From: a bacterium
GTDB taxonomy: Bacteria; Bacillota; Bacilli; Lactobacillales; Streptococcaceae
DNA length: 64,000 nt
Reading direction: 5' to 3'
NCBI GenBank assembly: GCA_905221545.1
Contig: CAJNDO010000011.1
Coordinates: forward strand, 4,275-68,274
Shown: piece after piece, positions 63,299 through 64,000 of the stretch
Layout of the letters: each line of letters opens with the position of its first letter
Position numbering within the stretch: the first letter of the stretch is position 1
Translations under genes and position numbers: made by a program
The notes under the pieces: model-generated
Told to the model about the DNA's origin: nothing
The model's input: the letters and a program-made list of their open reading frames with translations, nothing else
Database searches by the model: none

Positions 63299-64000
63299 TC
63301 AGTTAATCCACTCACCATTTTCGTTAACTGTATACCCTTCAACTGTAGTGTTAACTGCAAGCATACCGGAAGCATTCACATAATACCATTTATCTGAAAC
63401 TTTAAACCATTGACTTACCTTCATAGCCCCTGATGCTTCAAGATAGTACCATGTATCACCATCTTTAAGCCAACCTGTTGCCATCGCACCATTTGCATTT
63501 AGATAGTACCATGTGCCATTATCTTTAAGCCAACCTGTTGCCATTGCACCGTTTGCATTTAGATAATACCATGTGCCATTATCTTTAATCCAACCTGTTG
63601 CCATTGCACCATTTGCATTTAGATAATACCATGTGCCATTATCTTTAAGCCAACCTGTTGCCATTGCACCATTTGCATTTAGATAGTACCACGTGCCATT
63701 ATCTTTAAGCCAACCTGTTGCCATTGAACCATCAGTATTGTAGAAATACCATACACCGTTTTCTTGTTTCCAACCTGTTTTTGGAGAAGCTGGTTTAGCT
63801 GGTTCTACTACAGAATATGAGCTGTATGATGGAACATATGTAGGGACATATGTAGGATTAGATGGTCTTGCAGGAACAGAAGGTTTGACTGGAGTTTCCG
63901 CTGGTTTCTCCGCTGGTTTCTCCGCTGGTTTCTCTGCTGGTTTCTCTGCTGGTTTCTCTGCTGGTTTCTCTGCTGGTTTCTCCGCTGGTTTCTCTGCTGG
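63299..64000 (-). CDS. PspA/PspC-like choline-binding protein, C-terminal part (cut by window edge)
   Basis: 233 codons visible. From the edge: a PAEK proline-rich repeat (about 35 residues), a Pro/Tyr/Ser stretch (RPSNPTYVPTYVPSYSSYS), then about seven choline-binding repeats; four share almost identical 60-bp DNA (MATGWLKDNGTWYYLNANGA). It ends SQWFKVSDKWYYVNASGMLA then VNTTVEGYTVNENGEWIN, the PspA/PspC type end. The N-terminal functional domain lies outside. Its position near polA is not where pspA or cbpA lie in pneumococcal maps. Confidence 0.9.
   Translation of the reverse strand, partial: PAEKPAEKPAEKPAEKPAEKPAEKPAEKPAEKPAETPVKPSVPARPSNPTYVPTYVPSYSSYSVVEPAKPASPKTGWKQENGVWYFYNTDGSMATGWLKDNGTWYYLNANGAMATGWLKDNGTWYYLNANGAMATGWIKDNGTWYYLNANGAMATGWLKDNGTWYYLNANGAMATGWLKDGDTWYYLEASGAMKVSQWFKVSDKWYYVNASGMLAVNTTVEGYTVNENGEWIN

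Noticed and set aside
1..64000. tRNA or rRNA genes and prophage
   Set aside because: No cloverleaf-like or rRNA sequence and no phage structural genes were noticed on either strand.

Overview
The window reads as chromosomal DNA of a mitis-group Streptococcus very close to S. pneumoniae, S. pseudopneumoniae or S. mitis. The reasons are about 40% GC, four BOX elements, several choline-binding surface proteins, a PavB-type SSURE protein, the competence exporter comAB beside a purine cluster, and gene order like the pneumococcal SP_0032 to SP_0085 region, here running in reverse. Almost every gene is on the minus strand. No rRNA, tRNA, CRISPR array, prophage or intact IS was seen.

Left part (1-25 kb): the 5' end of a nuclease-methylase restriction gene and two fragments beyond the rpsD terminator; rpsD; the TCS08-type two-component pair next to its likely target pavB; a glycosyltransferase; the cabP/trkH potassium uptake pair; a nucleoside phosphorylase-family gene; a surface lipoprotein divergent from a VTC-domain/DUF4956 membrane pair; an acetyltransferase; a VOC protein; a CAP-domain choline-binding protein; galM; and the bgaC-PTS-agaS operon for beta-galactosides with its divergent GntR regulator. 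The strH gene, next to purB in pneumococcus, is absent.

Middle (25-39.5 kb): the de novo purine genes, purC-L-F-M-N-(57-aa membrane protein)-H, then purD, then purE-K-(75-aa protein)-B.

Accessory region (39.5-53.5 kb): comAB with a clear ComE-type direct repeat; a bacteriocin-like locus of two intact double-glycine peptides, small membrane (possible immunity) proteins and two ORFs broken by in-frame stops. Upstream lies the most striking feature, a tandem array of eight units of about 125 bp, each with a strong ribosome binding site and a 16-17-residue aromatic, cationic peptide ORF (type MYLPIFYPWFTKLFFK). Upstream of that is a duplicated BlpH/ComD-type histidine kinase and LytTR regulator locus. 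The two kinases share an almost identical kinase half but have different sensor halves, and one regulator copy is truncated. Then comes an Rgg-type regulator flanked by two paralogous choline-binding proteins. My working idea is that kinases, peptide array and bacteriocins form one peptide-controlled system. This is inferred from layout only.

Right part (53.5-64 kb): acpP, plsX, recO, an aminotransferase, a YeiH-type membrane protein, a CoA-binding protein, polA, an Rpn-family nuclease with a tandem duplicate of its C-terminal part, and the C-terminal part of a PspA/PspC-like choline-binding protein cut by the window end. Start codons were chosen from ribosome binding sites and family lengths. 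Database searches were not possible.
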